Shown here in pieces: positions 1 through 10,425 of a DNA stretch of 64,000 nt. Where the stretch lies: NCBI GenBank assembly GCA_047967505.1, contig CM106541.1; one strand, written 5' to 3'. This stretch comes from Dipteris shenzhenensis (taxonomy: Eukaryota; Polypodiophyta; Polypodiopsida; Gleicheniales). The notes beneath the pieces were generated by a model. The model worked only from the letters and a program-made list of their open reading frames with translations, had not been told where the DNA came from and searched no databases. A program made the position numbers and the translations under genes. Positions within the stretch are counted from its first letter, which is position 1. Each line of letters starts with the position of its first letter.

Positions 1-1050
1 AGAGTCATACAAAATAAATAAATAGAACCATGCATAAATGAGTATGTTCACATTCCACTGGCACGGAATAGATATATCACTCCGATCGAGAAAATGGGAA
101 TATTCGATTAAATAATGGGAATTATGAATTTTGAATTTGGTTAATTTCCATGACTGGATTTTGACTTCGGACTAGCATCCACCACATCCAGACTTTGTGA
201 TTTTATGTCTAAATTATTCAGACTGTTTGAACAACATATGTTGAATTAAAGAACACAAAAATTACTATTTTTCTATCATTTACATTTTTTGTAGGTGCTC
301 TTACTGAGACCAAACTGAAAAAACACCTTTCGAACTACATTCGGCTTTCGAACCACATCAACCTTCGGACTGCATCCTAAATACTTGTTGAATTTCTCAT
401 TTTTGTTTGTCATTCTTCCAAACTTTAACTTGTTGTATATTCTGACCTTGATCACTTTCCAAGTGTCTACATATTTGTGGTGTGAAGTCGAGGTGATTTT
501 GGAACTCCTCTAGTCTCTTTTGGCTCCTTTTTGGGCTCTTTTGGATCCAGTTTGGTCTCTTTTGGATCCGGTTTGGGCTTTTCCACTTACCCTCATCTTT
601 CACCTTTTGCATTTCTTCATCATCAACATTAACATCAGCATTCTCATTATTTGTATTTTGTATTTGATTTTTTTGATCGTGCTTTTGCTCTTGCATCTTG
701 CTGGAACTACACCAAAACATTGAGCAAAAGCCTTGAATTAGAAAGCAGCATCAGCCCCATCTAGACAACAATGAGAGAGATTCAGCTTTGAAGCCTCTAA
801 AAAACCTTTCTTGTTCTTGTATGGACTACATAGACAGAGATGGGAGGAAAATAAAGACAGCGTAGGATTCTCACTTTAGGTGTGGTCAACTTTAGTAGTG
901 TACATCATTCTTCAGTGAACAAAATGCAAGAGCAAGTTAATGGGTGGATCCTCCTCGTGCATAGAGAAAGTTGAGTCAGAAATGTGTATTCTAATGGCAA
1001 CTCCTTATATAAAAGATGACTCAAGGAAGAGGACCGTAGAGGATTAAGGA
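1..1050. other. Non-coding flank, probable Copia leader remnant
   Basis: No convincing gene is seen. A short ORF on the minus strand (397-720) is Lys/Gln/Asn-rich and low in complexity; it lies over a degenerate array of TTTTGGATCC-like units at about 510-590 and is not believed. The stretch ends against a primer-binding-site-like motif at 1051, so part of it may be the leader of a minus-strand Copia element whose coding region is gone. Confidence 0.3.
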
Positions 1051-1062
1051 GCTCTGATACCA
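1051..1062 (-). promoter_or_regulatory. Copia-type primer binding site, orphan
   Basis: The minus strand reads TGGTATCAGAGC, the usual initiator-Met tRNA primer site of plant LTR retrotransposons. It directly abuts a TG at 1063 that could begin an LTR running to higher coordinates. No matching second LTR was found in the window, so this is a fragment. Confidence 0.5.
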
Positions 1063-2394
1063 TGAGAAAATATGAGATGATAGTGCCTAGGTGGATGCAA
1101 CCTCACAAGGAGCTCCATGAAAGAGATAAGGAAACTCAATTCAGTCTACTGCAATGTACTTCAACAATACAAGAAGGCTTCTTATATGGAGAGATCCTTT
1201 AGAATAGTCAACACTTCTGGTATCCTCTGGTCCACATATCATCTAGTGGTAGCCCTTGCTCCACATCTCTTCTCATGTAGTCCATATCCTTGGGTGGCTA
1301 TTTTAATTCATCTAATGCCATACTTTAGCTGATACCTTTGCCTCTAATTATGTGCTCATGGCACCATCTCTCAACAAGATGCCTTGTGGGTATTGTTGGA
1401 GCTTGCCACATGGGTTGATCTGAGAAAGCAAGGTTGCCACATGGATAGCACATGGGCTACTATGTGGATTACAAGCACACATAGAAAACAAGGTGGAACT
1501 AAACCTAGTTTCTTGGAGAGGTTAGGATTAAGTTTTGGAGCCACATCAACACATGAAGATCTACTCAAAACTACTACGAGAACACATCGATGGTCTAGCG
1601 GGATCACAACATAAGTAGAGCATAAATACAAACTGGAATATGGGCTGGAAAAGACCCATGTTGGAGTTGGGACCCTATGTGAAGTCATGGAGAAGGTGAA
1701 GCTTGAAAGAACATCATAGAGAAATCCCAAAAAAGGCAAAATGGCTAACACACATCTACGAATAGGAAGCACCTGTGTCTGGATCAGTATGACTGCTTGG
1801 AGTAGAGTTGAAGCATGTGCTAAATGGTTGCAATAGTTCCAATAGAAAGGTGGAGCAAAAGTATCTTTGGGAAACTCCAAGAGTGGTATAAGAGAAGACC
1901 CAAGATGAGGAAAGCAGCACCTGGGCCAATGCTAGGCTACTGCATGGGTAGGCAGTTCATTAACAAGATGACTAAGTTGAGTTTTATAGACTTGGAGGTT
2001 GGTAGGTTGGTTGGCTAGATCAGTTCTTAGCGATGATGAACAATTAACTATTTTAGGGTCCCCTTGGGCCATAAGAGGAATCCCTTCCATGGCTCATATC
2101 ATCCAATTGAAGAGTATATTTTGGGATCATTTAGCATGGTTCAAGCTGCCATATAGGAGGATACAAAGGTAGCAAGTAAACTAGTTGATTGCAGTATACA
2201 TAAATCTCACAAGTTCACGATTGGCTGCCCTCTTAGTGGCAAGGAGAAAGACGGGATCATGAAGGGAACTCATGCCTCATCATTGGTTGCATTTAAAGTA
2301 GCAAAGGAGGTCAAGCAACCATATTGCGGGGCACACATATGAGCTCTAGGAGAGCACCATCGGCCAAATGTTTTGGAGGTGCCGAGGTAAGAGG
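1063..2394. other. Unannotated flank left of the transposon
   Basis: The first few hundred bases could be the LTR belonging to the primer site at 1051. The rest holds only short overlapping ORFs on both strands (the longest a 169-codon minus ORF at 1371-1880) without recognisable motifs. I see no supported gene. Confidence 0.3.
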
Positions 2395-2426
2395 CATTAG
2401 GGAAAAAGGGAACTGTTTTTGGGGCC
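2395..2426. repeat. Left terminal inverted repeat, copy 1
   Basis: It begins CATTAGGGAAAAAGGGAACT and runs to GGGGCC. It matches the reverse complement of the right end (12223-12254) with about four mismatches in 32 bases, two of which are private to this copy. Confidence 0.85.
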
Positions 2427-2795
2427 CTGTAAGAATTTCACTATTTTTTGATTTATTTCTCTCCTAAAAGACCTCAAAAATAGTAAAATACGGAAACGTG
2501 GCTCAGAATTGTCAGTAACGACTACAGAACTGTCAATTCAAAAAGGAATAAGATAATCTTTTGTCTGACTAACACGATTTTGTATTAAATATCCTCTTAG
2601 ATTTTTTTTTGTTTACCAAAGATTCTGCATCTCTTTGGCTGACGTGTGCAGGCCTTTCATAAAGAGTCCATCACTGAACTTAGTGATTGCAAGTTTTCAA
2701 AATATTCACATGGATACCGCCACACTTCCACGATTCATGTTACAAAACGACTATGAGATTGAAAAACAAACTTCGCAACCTGAGAAGCACAAAAA

Positions 2796-5531
2796 ATGGC
2801 CGATACTAGTGAGTCACTATCTGAGAAGAAGCGATTACACCATCTTCACATCGACTTAGAAGAACAATATGCTCCAGCACAAAAAAGACGAAAGGATACG
2901 GTGCTGAATGCTCAACAGCGGGAAAATATGAGAAGAGAAGGGCTTCAACATATTGACTTATGGTGCGATGGAAGCATATATCCAAAATGTCAAGTAAAAA
3001 ACTCTACACCTCCATTTGTCAATCCCACCACATTACTGAGGTTTGCCGGCGATGGACAAAATGGACTTCTTGGTTATATTTCAGCGCAGTCTGCATTTGC
3101 GGAAACGTATAAAATGATGTACCTATAAGAAAAGGGGGCCAAGATGGAGGAGATAGCCATTCGTGCAAAATTGGAGCAGCAGTTGCAGAATGAAATTGAG
3201 GAGCATTCAAAGAGTAAAAAAGAGTTGACAACAGCAAGAAAGAAGAGAACCGTGCTTGGAGACAGACTACATAGCAGGAAGATTAAAAACATTGCAAATT
3301 TGAAGGCTGGGACTCGTGGATGCAAGCGACGAATTCAGGAAGCAAGGTTAGATTGAAATTTATCATTTTGTATACGCAAAAAGGCTCTCTTCCAGACTAT
3401 ATCTATTTCGTTGATTGTCGCAAAATAAGAATGGAGGTGCTGAATAATATAGTCATATTGTGTTGTTACTACAGGAAATTATTGGAGCCTGCAAAAGAAA
3501 ATATGGACCCGAACCTTCTTCCTGTTAAACAAATGAAAGGATTGCTTTCTTGCGGTGTAGCAAAAGGTTTGATTGAGGAAAAAAAATACAAAACAGTCAA
3601 ACGCAATGTTGTAGAGGACTTTGTATCCAATAATCAAGTTCATGGCACTATAATCCAAGAGGCTCTTGATGTTAGTGGAGTTAGCAGGAAGGGATATAGT
3701 TCGATGTTCCATGCGATATCCTCAACTTTGAAAGATCAAAGGATTAAACGAGTTTTACTGCCAAATCCAGCAACCGTGTGGAGGATAAGAGGTCATTTGA
3801 ATGAAAGTATAGATGAATTTATTGGGCAATATATCCATATTGAAGAAATATTTCATGGTGTTAAAGGAACCACTGTGTATGATCCTTGGAACAATATATT
3901 TTTAGATCTGCAACAACTTCAAAAAAGAATGGTCGAGTTTTATGGAATAACATTTGAGGAGTGCAAAGGCATTTTGAAATTTGTTATCAAACTGGATGAG
4001 TGTGAGGTTGTAAAGGAAAAGAAAATGGAAAGAGTTACTATTACATTGATGAATGGAGCAATTGATACATCATTGACTGAAGCGAGTTCGAAGTATTTTA
4101 GTGTGCAGTCAGAGAAACACATATGGTGGTTAGGCTCATTCCAGGTATGATCATGGGTTGTTTTATACTTGATTTTGGTCATTGTTTTCAAATCTGATAT
4201 AGTAATACTTTTGTTTTCTATAATCTCGCAGGTGAAGACCGAAGACCATGAAACACTAGATTGGGTGTTTCACCACACGGAAATACCAAGAATAATCAAA
4301 AGACAAGTGCAAGGCGAGAATCTCCATGTTGCAGGAAAAGGTGATTTTCAAGTAGAGTGGCACATGGCCGGGGATCTTAAAACACTTAAGTGCATGTATA
4401 ACATTAGTAAAGGAGGCAACTCAAAGTCTCCTTGTCTTTACTGCAAAGAATCAGCTCAAGTAATGGATTCAAAATGGTGGAAGAGAGCACCTAATAGAGA
4501 TAAAGTTGACCCTGACTTCAAGGCCATTCTGGACATTCCACTATGTAATGTTCACATCTGCACATTGCATGGTCTATGTCGAATTATTGAGAAATTGGTA
4601 TTTTTATATATTGGATTTGCTTGGAAACTCCGTCCCGAAAAAAATAGAAAGGATGCTCTTCAAGCATTGGAAAAAGTGTTATCTGATATAGGTCTGCATG
4701 GAGGAGATGTTCAAATCACAAAGGATTTTAAAAAGTCTACCAATGGCAAGGAGGTACCAATCAAGCCCTCTATTGGTGGTGTTAAGGCAAGAAGATTCTT
4801 GTCTCGACCCAAACACAGTAAGCAAGTAAGGCAAGGTAGAGCAGTTTCAAAGATTAAATATGGATTGTGGAAGCAAGTCCATAATGCTGTGAAAGATCAT
4901 GAGGCAAATGGGAAGCACGAAATAGGAAGGCAGAGGTGTGGAGGTCTCTTGATCAACTCTTCATGTTCTGTGACAAAGTAACATGGACAAAGAGTGATTA
5001 CAAGAACTTTGAGGAGGCAATTAAACATTTTGGAAAGTCAATGAAAGACGCGTGGACAGCCTGCAATATAACTCACTACATGGTAAGGTTATGTCTTTTT
5101 CTTTTACTTAAGTGTGATCCTCTTTTTTTAAATTACTTACTATGCATTCTTATGTCTTACAGCATATCATATACAACCACCTTCCCTATTTTGTCAAAAA
5201 GTATGGATGCCCAACTATTTGGTCTACCCAAGGCATGGAGAAGTCTCACTACATGGCATGTAATGCATTTTTTAGACACACACAACACTATGGAGGGAGT
5301 CAGAAGGCGAATAGTCTAAAGGAAGTCTTCCAATGGTTTTACCGAGGCATACTACAGAGGCTGCATGCTAAAAGAAAAGTTGCTAGCTCCAAAATCAAGC
5401 TTGCTTTTCTTCTAGCCCAAAAGCAAAGACGAAGAGAAGCTGTAGACAATTCAATTGCAGCAGAGAGACATAGACAATGGAGGGAATCGAAGATATTTAG
5501 AAACCATAAATGGACAAGTAAACATGAATAG
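2796..5531 (+). pseudogene. DDE-transposase-like gene of the H3-Ulp1 element
   Basis: There are four exons: 2796-3346, 3475-4144, 4232-5082 and 5163-5531. GT-AG introns keep phase at every junction, giving about 810 residues. Exon 1 has a coiled-coil-like Lys/Glu-rich stretch (about residues 115-180). Exon 2 ends with an acidic motif KLDECEV. Exon 3 has AGDLK, then a zinc-knuckle-like CLYC about 20 residues on, then HICTLHGLCRIIEKL. Exon 4 has STQGMEKSHYMACNAFFR. The D...D...CxxC...HxxxxH...E layout resembles RNase-H-fold DDE transposases with a zinc-binding insertion such as the RAG1/Transib type, and the TQG-E motif recalls expanded uncharacterised metazoan proteins. Both comparisons are from memory. 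Lesions are a TAA at 3126-3128, where copy 2 has CAA, and a one-base frameshift near 4907. It is the best candidate for the protein that moves the element. Confidence 0.65.
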
Positions 5532-5854
5532 GACTCATTTGTAACTTATTGGTGTTATGTCCACATGTTTTCAAACTCATTCAATAGAAATTTTTTTAGT
5601 GGAACAAGTGACTCTTGGTGTTATGCATGAAAAGTATTTCAATGTGAAACATATGATCTGAACTTAATACAATTTGTTTACAATTTCAATATATTGTTCA
5701 TTTAATATTTAACGACACCACTCTATGTAAATGTACAAATCATTTCATCATCAACTTATTGTTCATTTATACAAGATCATACCAGATATCAAAGACTTTG
5801 TACAAATCAGTTCAACTTTAATATAATGTTTGTGCTATATTCGATGACTAAATC
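5532..5854. other. Convergent intergenic spacer
   Basis: This AT-rich spacer lies between the 3' ends of the transposase-like gene (+) and the orphan gene (-). It presumably holds both polyadenylation regions; AATA-type signals are frequent but none stands out. Confidence 0.4.
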
Positions 5855-6929
5855 CTATTTCTCCCAGGGCCTGCCGATCGGGACTCTCTTTTTGATCTTG
5901 ATTGGAGTCTTTTTCTTCTTTATTGGCTTGATGTCGACTATCTCTTTATCCTTTTCTTCAACTCTCTCCACCTGTTCCTCTTCTTGGACTGTGTGGCCTG
6001 ATGCAATCATGGGTGGCTCTCGAAACCTTATGAGCTGGTGTTTTCCATAGCCCTCCAGATATTTGGGCTCCTTAACACCACATGCTAATGCATAAGAAGT
6101 GTAAGACAAAAAGTAAGCGGCCCTAGAGGCCTGCTTATTCACATAATCTCCAAATATATCTATAGCAGACAACCTCTCTATCAAAATGATCTTTTTCTTT
6201 TGCCATGAAAGAACATGTCCACCTAAAGCCCTGGACAAACATTTTAGGAAGTAAACAATGGCTTCTCCATTGTTGCTCAACTGCCTATGGTAAATCAAGA
6301 TCTTGGCACTGCCTAGATCATGAATATAATGAGCTAGGCCTGACATTTTGCGAAACCCAACCTGCCTGCTTCCACTTGATCTCTGGAGGAATGTGTCATC
6401 CTCAATTTGTAGCTGCAACATATCAAAGGATTGGAGTGAGACAATACACAACCTACAAAAACAAAGTTAAGCAGAAGTCAAAGCATATGATTTGAAGTAC
6501 CTTCTCATTTTCATCAGCAACAAGCAGTTCATCTTTCCAAAGATTTATCCCTCTCCCTTCTTGTCCAGCCTCTTCTTTAGGCTTTTCTGTGTATAGTGCT
6601 GAGAGATTCATAGCTTCCTGTGTGAGCTGGAAGGCAGCTTCATCTGGCTCTTGGAACTTTTCAGCCTCTTTGAAACAAAATGAAAGGGCCTCTACAGGAT
6701 CAAACATTGTTTCCAAAGCCAGTAGTGAATGGTCATCCTCTATGCCAACCTCCTTGTCAAGCCTTGAAGCCTGGGCAATAAGGGAAATGGCATAGTCCTC
6801 CCTCAAATCAAACATACACTCTATATCATGGAGGAAAACATAATCCTTTCCACCAATCAACACACCTGGAAGCATGGGCACTGCATGGTTGCTGCTCTGA
6901 ACATCAAAATCTACTTTCACAAGTGCCAA
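5855..6929 (-). CDS. Orphan gene A2 of the H3-Ulp1 element (328 aa)
   Basis: Two exons read without a break: 6501-6929 (143 codons) and 5855-6412 (185 codons plus stop), with a 88-base GT-AG intron in exact phase. The start is the first ATG after the divergent promoter. Residues 25-60 (containing VFLHDIECMFDLREDYAISL) and the second exon (HYIHDLGSAKILIYHRQLSN) look like a folded globular protein. The last 60 residues are acidic and then very Lys-rich (PIKKKKTPIKIKKR), a likely nuclear localisation signal. I do not recognise the family. It is the only one of the four element genes with no visible lesion, and copy 2 has lost it entirely. A role in transposition or chromatin access is inference from context only. 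Confidence 0.65.
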
Positions 6930-6960
6930 ATTTCAAACTCCAAGAGATCTGGGTCCCATC

Positions 6961-6997
6961 CACACGTGTGAAAAACGACTACATTCCACACGTGTGG
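6961..6997. promoter_or_regulatory. Paired palindromic G-boxes
   Basis: CACACGTGTG at 6961-6970 and CCACACGTGTGG at 6986-6997 each contain CACGTG. They lie 32 and 57 bases upstream of the A2 start codon. CACGTG is the core bound by plant bZIP and bHLH factors. Confidence 0.55.
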
Positions 6998-7329
6998 GAT
7001 TTAGTGATTCTTTAATTCTATTTGCACTTATTTGTGGTATCCTGTTTTAGACCTCTTGCCCTCCAGTCTCTGCTCTCTTGCCTCCCTACCTCCATACTCT
7101 GCAGCATCAGCATCTTGTCCAGTAGCACAGGTTCATCCTCAGCACAGATTACTCCTCAGCAGCACAGCACATCCACAGATAGATTCCAGGTCAGTAACAA
7201 TGGGTTCTCCCCTTAGTCTCTGCAATCTTCTTGCCTAAAATAGAAAAAATACATCCTGCATGGAAATGCATAGACTCAAACCAAGACAAAGAAATCACTG
7301 TAGGAATGCAGATCTTCAAGTGTGATATT

Positions 7330-8035
7330 TGCATGTGATCTTCTTGCATAAACTCCATTCATACTGTATTTGGTTGGAGAAACATAGAAATCACTGTAGG
7401 AGTGCACCAGCATGTCATTTCAAAAATTTGCAGCAAAATGCAATGTGGACCTGTTTGAAATTCTAAACTGCTCATATCGCATTTTATTGCAAATTTCTCT
7501 ATTTGGCTTCTTCCACCCCTGTGATTGCCTTTTCTTTGTTAGAACATGTTCTGGTTTTGTGACTTCCATAGCTGTAATCTTCTTGCATAAACTCCATTCA
7601 TACTGTATTTGGTTGGAGAGACATAGAAATCACTGTAGGAGTGCACCAGCATGTCATTTCAAAAATTTGTAGCAAAATGCGATGTGGACCTGTTTGAAAT
7701 TCCAAACTGCTCATATCGCATTTTATTGCAAATTTCTCTATTTGGCTTCTTCCACCCAAATGATTGCCTTTTCTTTGTTAGAACATGTTCTGGTTTTGTG
7801 ACTTCCATAGCTGTAATCTTCTTGCATAAACTCCATTCATACTGTATTTGGTTGGAGAGACATAGAAATCACTGTAGGAGTGCACCAGCATGTCATTTCA
7901 AAAATTTGCAGCAAAATGCGATGTGGACCTGTTTGAAATTCCAAACTGCTTATATCGCATTTTATTGCAAATTTCTCTATTTGGCTTCTTCCACCCCTGT
8001 GATTGCCTTTTCTTTGTTAGAACATGTTCTCCATG
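7330..8035 (+). repeat. Three 239-bp tandem repeats upstream of H3-Ulp1
   Basis: The same unit, recognisable from GCATGTCATTTCAAAAATTT, recurs at about 7410, 7649 and 7888, a period of 239 bases. The copies are nearly identical, differing by a few substitutions such as CCCCTG/CCAAAT, which suggests recent amplification. Apparent ORFs across the array only reflect the lack of stops in the unit. Confidence 0.85.
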
Positions 8036-8079
8036 TCTGTGATCTCTTTCCAATCCTTTGTATGTAGTTTTTCAGAGTG

Positions 8080-9025
8080 ATGGCAAGAACCAAGTCAACT
8101 GCAAGGAAAGTTGGCAAAGGACCAAGTCTTGCAGCAACAGCAGCTGGGGCAGGTACCAAGAAGTTTAGTGTGCCTCCAAAGGGAAGAGCTGCACATGGCA
8201 GGAAGGGTAAGCCAATGAGCTTGCTCAAGCAAAAGGCCAAAAGATTGAATAAGGGTGCAGGTGTGCTAAGGGAGATAAGGAGGCAACAGAAAGCTATAGG
8301 CTTTGCAATACCCAAAGCACCCTTTCAAAGACTGGTGAGAGAAATTTGTGACAATTGGAACCTTGGGTTCAGGTGGAATAGAACTGCCATTCTTTCCTTA
8401 CAGGAAATGGCAGAGGATTACCTGGAGAAATATTTTGAGGATGCAATGCTTGTAGTAGCCCATGCTCACAGGGTGACTTTGATGGCCAAAGACTTCAACA
8501 CTTTGTCCAGAGTGAGATGGAGGTATGACAAGCTGGTTCATCCTGTGGAATGGCAGGGCATCAAAATGAGAGATATATTGCTAATTCCACCTACAAGGAA
8601 GTTGAAGGTTGATGAGGTAAAGGTTGTTGAGGTAACACACTCAAAGAACACCAGAGGGAAGGCTGCTCATGAGGACTCACTGAAGCAGCAAATAAAAGAA
8701 ACAAAATCTGTTATAGATGTGGAGACTGGAAAGAAGGAGCTACAGATACATAGAAGGTTGAAGGAGCTGGGCCCTGATGTAGTTGTACATATTGAGGATG
8801 AAGTTTCAGTCAATGATTTTGATTTGACAAAACAATGCTTAGCAGCATTGGCTAATAAGAATGAGTATTGCTCAGATACTATCATTCTTGCAATGCTCTA
8901 GTAAGTGTCTATAAATTTTACATTTTTTGCAAATCAATCCTCCTTGTAACTCCTTTATAACCTACCCTAATTATTTTCTGATCCTATGCAGCATGATGAG
9001 AAGCTGGCTTCACCCCTCTGTATAG
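8080..9025 (+). CDS. Possible H3-domain-only product
   Basis: If the exon 1/exon 2 junction (8900/8992) is used, translation ends at TAG 9023-9025, giving an H3-like domain, a charged linker and no protease. Reading through the unspliced intron gives a nearly identical protein ending at 8901. Either way the histone-fold part could still be made from this copy. Whether it is expressed is unknown. Confidence 0.4.
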
Positions 9026-10043
9026 CATACAGTCCATATTGTTGATCCAGCCATTTCTTCTAAATTAAGAGATGCAAAGGAGACTCCCATGAGTATTTCC
9101 AGCTGGTCCAAACACTGCAATTTTGAAGTAATTGATGTTTTGCTACTTCCATACCATAGCAAGTATGTGGGTGACTACTTCTTTTAAGATTCTTCTTTAA
9201 TATTGGGAACTCTTGTAGCCTTTCATTTTCTTATGCTTTTTTCCTTATGCAGTGACCACTGGAGTTTTGTGTCTATTGACATCCAGCAGAAGCAATGCTT
9301 TCTATTCAACTCTCTAAAAAACACACACAGAGAGCTGAAATTGTAAGTGCTGTGTGTGCTTTTTGAACTTAAAACTTCATTATTTTGATACCATACTAAC
9401 TAAATTATACATATTGCAGTTGTATTAGAAGGCTATTAGATGCATTGGATCACTGTCCTCCAAATGTCTTTCTTTTGGATTCAATAGAGCCAATAAGTCT
9501 AGAGGTAAAAAGTCTATTAAATGCTAAGTCTTTGAACTTATTGAATAATTTTGTTTTGTGCTGATGCTCACAGTTTCTAACATTTTTTTCTAACTGTACA
9601 GACACCACAACAAAAGAATTCAAGTAGCTCTGGATGGAGGGTGCTGATCAATGCAAAATATATACTTTCAAGCTACTTTGAGAAGGAACAGCCAGACCTG
9701 GTAAGGAAAAATACTTTTCATTTAGCTTGAAGATAATTCATAATGATACAAAGTGTTCTAAATTATCCTCTGCCATTGCAGATGAAAGAGGATAGCTTCA
9801 GCCCCAACTATGTACATAATTTTAGAGCTCATACAATTTGGAGGTTTTTGAGCTATGCCTCCCCCAAACCTATTGTACCAGCTACTGTGGAGCTGGGTGA
9901 AAGCTCTAAAGTACAAGAAGGTGTCATACACCTTGATCCCACAAATGAAGCACCTAATGCTGAGGACCAGAAGCCACAGGAGCAATCACAGAGTGCTGAG
10001 GAGGAGCAGACACAGGAGCAAAGACCTGCTGCTGATGTTGAGG

Positions 10044-10222
10044 AGAAGGTGGAGAAGCAGCAAAGAGAGGCTTCTGGGGCAGTGGAGGAGACAGGATGGA
10101 GCACGGACAGGATGGAGCAGCAGAGAGAAGATCCTCTAGAAAATGCAGAGCAGCCTCTGGATGAAACTGTAGAGCAGCCTCTAGAAAATGCAGAGCAGCC
10201 TCTGGATGAAACTGTACATAAA
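10044..10222 (+). repeat. Glu/Gln-rich tandem repeats in the protease C-terminus
   Basis: The 3' end of exon 6 encodes repeats of the type ENAEQPLDETVEQPL. The 36-base unit at about 10138-10173 recurs at 10174-10209. Copy 2 has a different repeat composition in the same place (EEEKPQEQ units at about 21667-21725), so this tail changes quickly. Confidence 0.7.
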
Positions 10223-10425
10223 TAGAAAATGGATGTCAGAAATATGTTCTATAGATTCAGCTAAACAGTTCTGTACAAAATCTTACTTGATTGAATACAA
10301 AACCTTTCTTTATGGAGTCTGTGTTATCTCAATTTTAAAATTTTCTATGTCTTTGCATTTTATTGAGCTCTCTCTTCTTCTGAGTAACTGCAAAAAAGAT
10401 ATATGAATTAGAGTGGTAAATTAAA

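Larger units (their letters stand above)
6930..8079. promoter_or_regulatory. Divergent promoter region of A2 and H3-Ulp1
   Basis: This 1.15-kb region separates two divergent start codons. It carries two palindromic G-boxes close to A2 and three 239-bp tandem repeats next to the H3-Ulp1 start. A TTTTTCAG four bases before the H3 ATG could be the acceptor of a 5'UTR intron, which would place the true H3 promoter further left. Confidence 0.5.
8080..10225 (+). pseudogene. H3-like histone fused to Ulp1/SENP-like protease
   Basis: Six exons are seen: 8080-8900, 8992-9162, 9253-9342, 9420-9504, 9602-9700 and 9782-10225, with GT-AG introns in consistent phase. Residues 1-10 are MARTKSTARK, the H3 tail signature with K4 and K9 kept and S10 replaced by Val. 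LREIRRQQK, PFQRLVREI, LQEMAEDYLEKYFEDA and AHAHRVTLMAKDF match the H3 histone fold (about residues 66-155), with loop 1 the same length as in canonical H3. A linker of about 115 residues leads to a C48-type domain: DHWSFVSID carries the His, FNSL has Asn at the usual Asp, and SSSGWRVL stands where DCG would be. The catalytic Cys is therefore Ser (9629-9631); copy 2 has TGT there. An in-frame TAG at 9023 also stops translation before the protease. The C-terminus is Glu/Gln-rich. The 274-codon H3 exon has no lesion. Confidence 0.75.

Noticed and set aside
397-720. 107-codon Lys/Gln-rich minus ORF
   Set aside because: Low-complexity translation of a TTTTGGATCC-like repeat; an overlapping plus-strand ORF has equal claim.
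7412-8067. 86- and 138-codon ORFs with repeated MSFQKF motifs
   Set aside because: They are translations of the 239-bp tandem repeat, not conserved proteins.
8080-8560. Reading the H3 domain as a centromeric CenH3
   Set aside because: Loop 1 is not lengthened and the tail retains ARTKxTARK, unlike typical CenH3; the protease fusion and TE context also argue against it.
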